Source: Zanthoxylum bungeanum (lineage: Eukaryota; Streptophyta; Magnoliopsida; Sapindales; Rutaceae). From it: a stretch of DNA of 64,000 nucleotides. The stretch lies in assembly GCA_019454045.1 (NCBI GenBank), contig SKCR01021432.1:36967-100966 (forward strand). The letters are read 5' to 3'. Positions within the stretch are counted from its first letter, which is position 1; each line of letters begins with the position of its first letter. Positions 63,101 through 64,000 of this stretch are shown here, in pieces. Both the position numbers and the translations under genes were made by a program. Under the pieces are notes generated by a model. The model saw only the letters and a list, made by a program, of their open reading frames with translations. It searched no databases and was not told where the DNA came from.

Positions 63101-64000
63101 TCACACCCTAAACAGGTAATTTAAGTCATCCACTGTCAGGCGCGTCTGTTGACCACCAGTCTTGTCCTCTCCAAATGCAGAAGCAACCATCTCTCTCTTC
63201 TTTTGCTGCAAAAATTTTGGGGAAAAAAAAACAAGTGTTTTCCATTAACAAACATTTCAAACCATCATTGAAGGCAACAACATCTAGGGCGAGAAGGTAA
63301 AAGCTTGAGCCCTTTTTATACAAGTACCATACGAGCAGGGAAATGAAGGGTCCATTCATTGATGGATGTGAGAATACAATACCATAAATGATTCTAACTA
63401 CTCACACACATTTTCACTTCTTCCTTTCTAACTAATGGTTGTCATCAAGACACCAAGCATTCATCGAATCCCAAATTAATGCCTCTCCGCCCTCTCCCAG
63501 TGACCCAGTCCATACAAAAAAAATTGTTTCTTGACAGAAAATTACTAATCAGGGGTGTCAAATTCAATCATCATTAAACCAGAATTGATTGCTATAACAA
63601 TGTCTTCATACCGGCCAAAATACTTGACACAAGCTAACAGCTTCACTATCCGACTATGGTGAAAGGAGTAAGCCAAATTCCTCAAATCTCAGCAGATACA
63701 AAACCAATTTTTCGGGCATACCTGATGCATATAGTTTCTACATCCTCTCTCTTAACATTTATTTTTTGAAAAGACAAAATGAACTACAAGAAAATTTAAC
63801 AAAAAACAGCTGTACCTGTAAAGCCAAAATACGATCTTCAACTGTATTTTTCACGGTTAATCGCAAAACTGTAACAGGACGAGTCTGCCCTATTCGATGT
63901 GCTCTATCAATTGCTTGATCTTCAGTGGTTGGGTTCCACCAAAGATCCAGAAGCAGAACATGGCAAGCAGCAACCATGTTCAGTCCAAGACTGGCAGCTT
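63101..64000 (-). CDS. SNF2-family helicase-like ATPase, 3' end (last two exons)
   Basis: Chromatin-remodelling or DNA-translocase type ATPase. Exon 64000-63816 (running off the right edge) encodes [40 protein letters not shown] and [20 protein letters not shown], including helicase motif VI ([11 protein letters not shown]) with its arginines. The donor is CAG|GTACAG. After an intron (63815-63206) ending TTTTGCAG, the last exon 63205-63101 encodes [20 protein letters not shown] then [14 protein letters not shown] and a TGA stop. This C-terminus is typical of the plant Rad5/16-like group (CHR27/CHR28-like). No damage is seen. The ATP-binding half lies outside the window. Confidence 0.9.

Overview
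The window is nuclear DNA of a flowering plant, most likely a eudicot with a repeat-rich, AT-rich genome. It has intron-bearing genes with GT-AG junctions, plant-type serine carboxypeptidase and SNF2 genes, a tRNA gene with an internal pol III promoter, and Copia and Gypsy LTR retrotransposons with tRNA-Met-, tRNA-Asp- and Tat-type primer sites. Only two ordinary protein genes are visible. Each runs off one edge and both are on the minus strand: a serine carboxypeptidase-like gene (1-3354) and the 3' end of an SNF2/helicase-like gene (63101-64000). An isolated tRNA-Gln(CUG) gene lies at 40987-41058.

Almost everything else is retrotransposon DNA. Four elements are nested between 4472 and 27560. 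Copia C (minus) was hit by an LTR of family A (plus), now a solo LTR. That LTR was hit by Copia B (plus, 9012-25648), and B was hit by an Athila-like Gypsy element D (plus, 14189-20783). Target-site duplications support each step: GCTAC, TATGG/TATGA, CATGA and ACACA. C has lost its reverse transcriptase region and D has lost RT to integrase.

Immediately to the right is a large, relatively recent Gypsy element E of the Tat type (27671-40058, minus, TSD ATATG, LTRs of 799 bp each). It carries an extra spliced reading frame on the opposite strand and tandem repeats in its 3' non-coding part. C and E both sit in a short coding-like exon. Read across the three surviving pieces (4348-4471, 27566-27670, 40064-40081), that exon is open apart from one single-base shift and ends in a stop, so it looks like a host gene end broken twice.

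Further right are a Tnt1-like Copia F (41954-47221, minus, old), a battered Copia G of family A (48941-57486) with an unidentified 2-kb LTR-like insert, an inverted LTR fragment fused at a palindrome, and a Copia K remnant (58162-62401). K contains a complete solo LTR of family A (58270-60744, minus, TSD ATATC) and a hAT-like non-autonomous transposon (61626-62186, 8-bp TSD). Two foldback MITE-like elements lie at 2312-2436 and 11228-11406.

No element here looks able to move by itself, because all the retrotransposon reading frames are broken. I found no operon, CRISPR array or clearly new enzymatic system. The most unusual items are the antisense spliced frame in E, the twice-broken exon, the inverted LTR junction and the GCGTCGTGAC-like motif shared by Copia and Gypsy LTRs.
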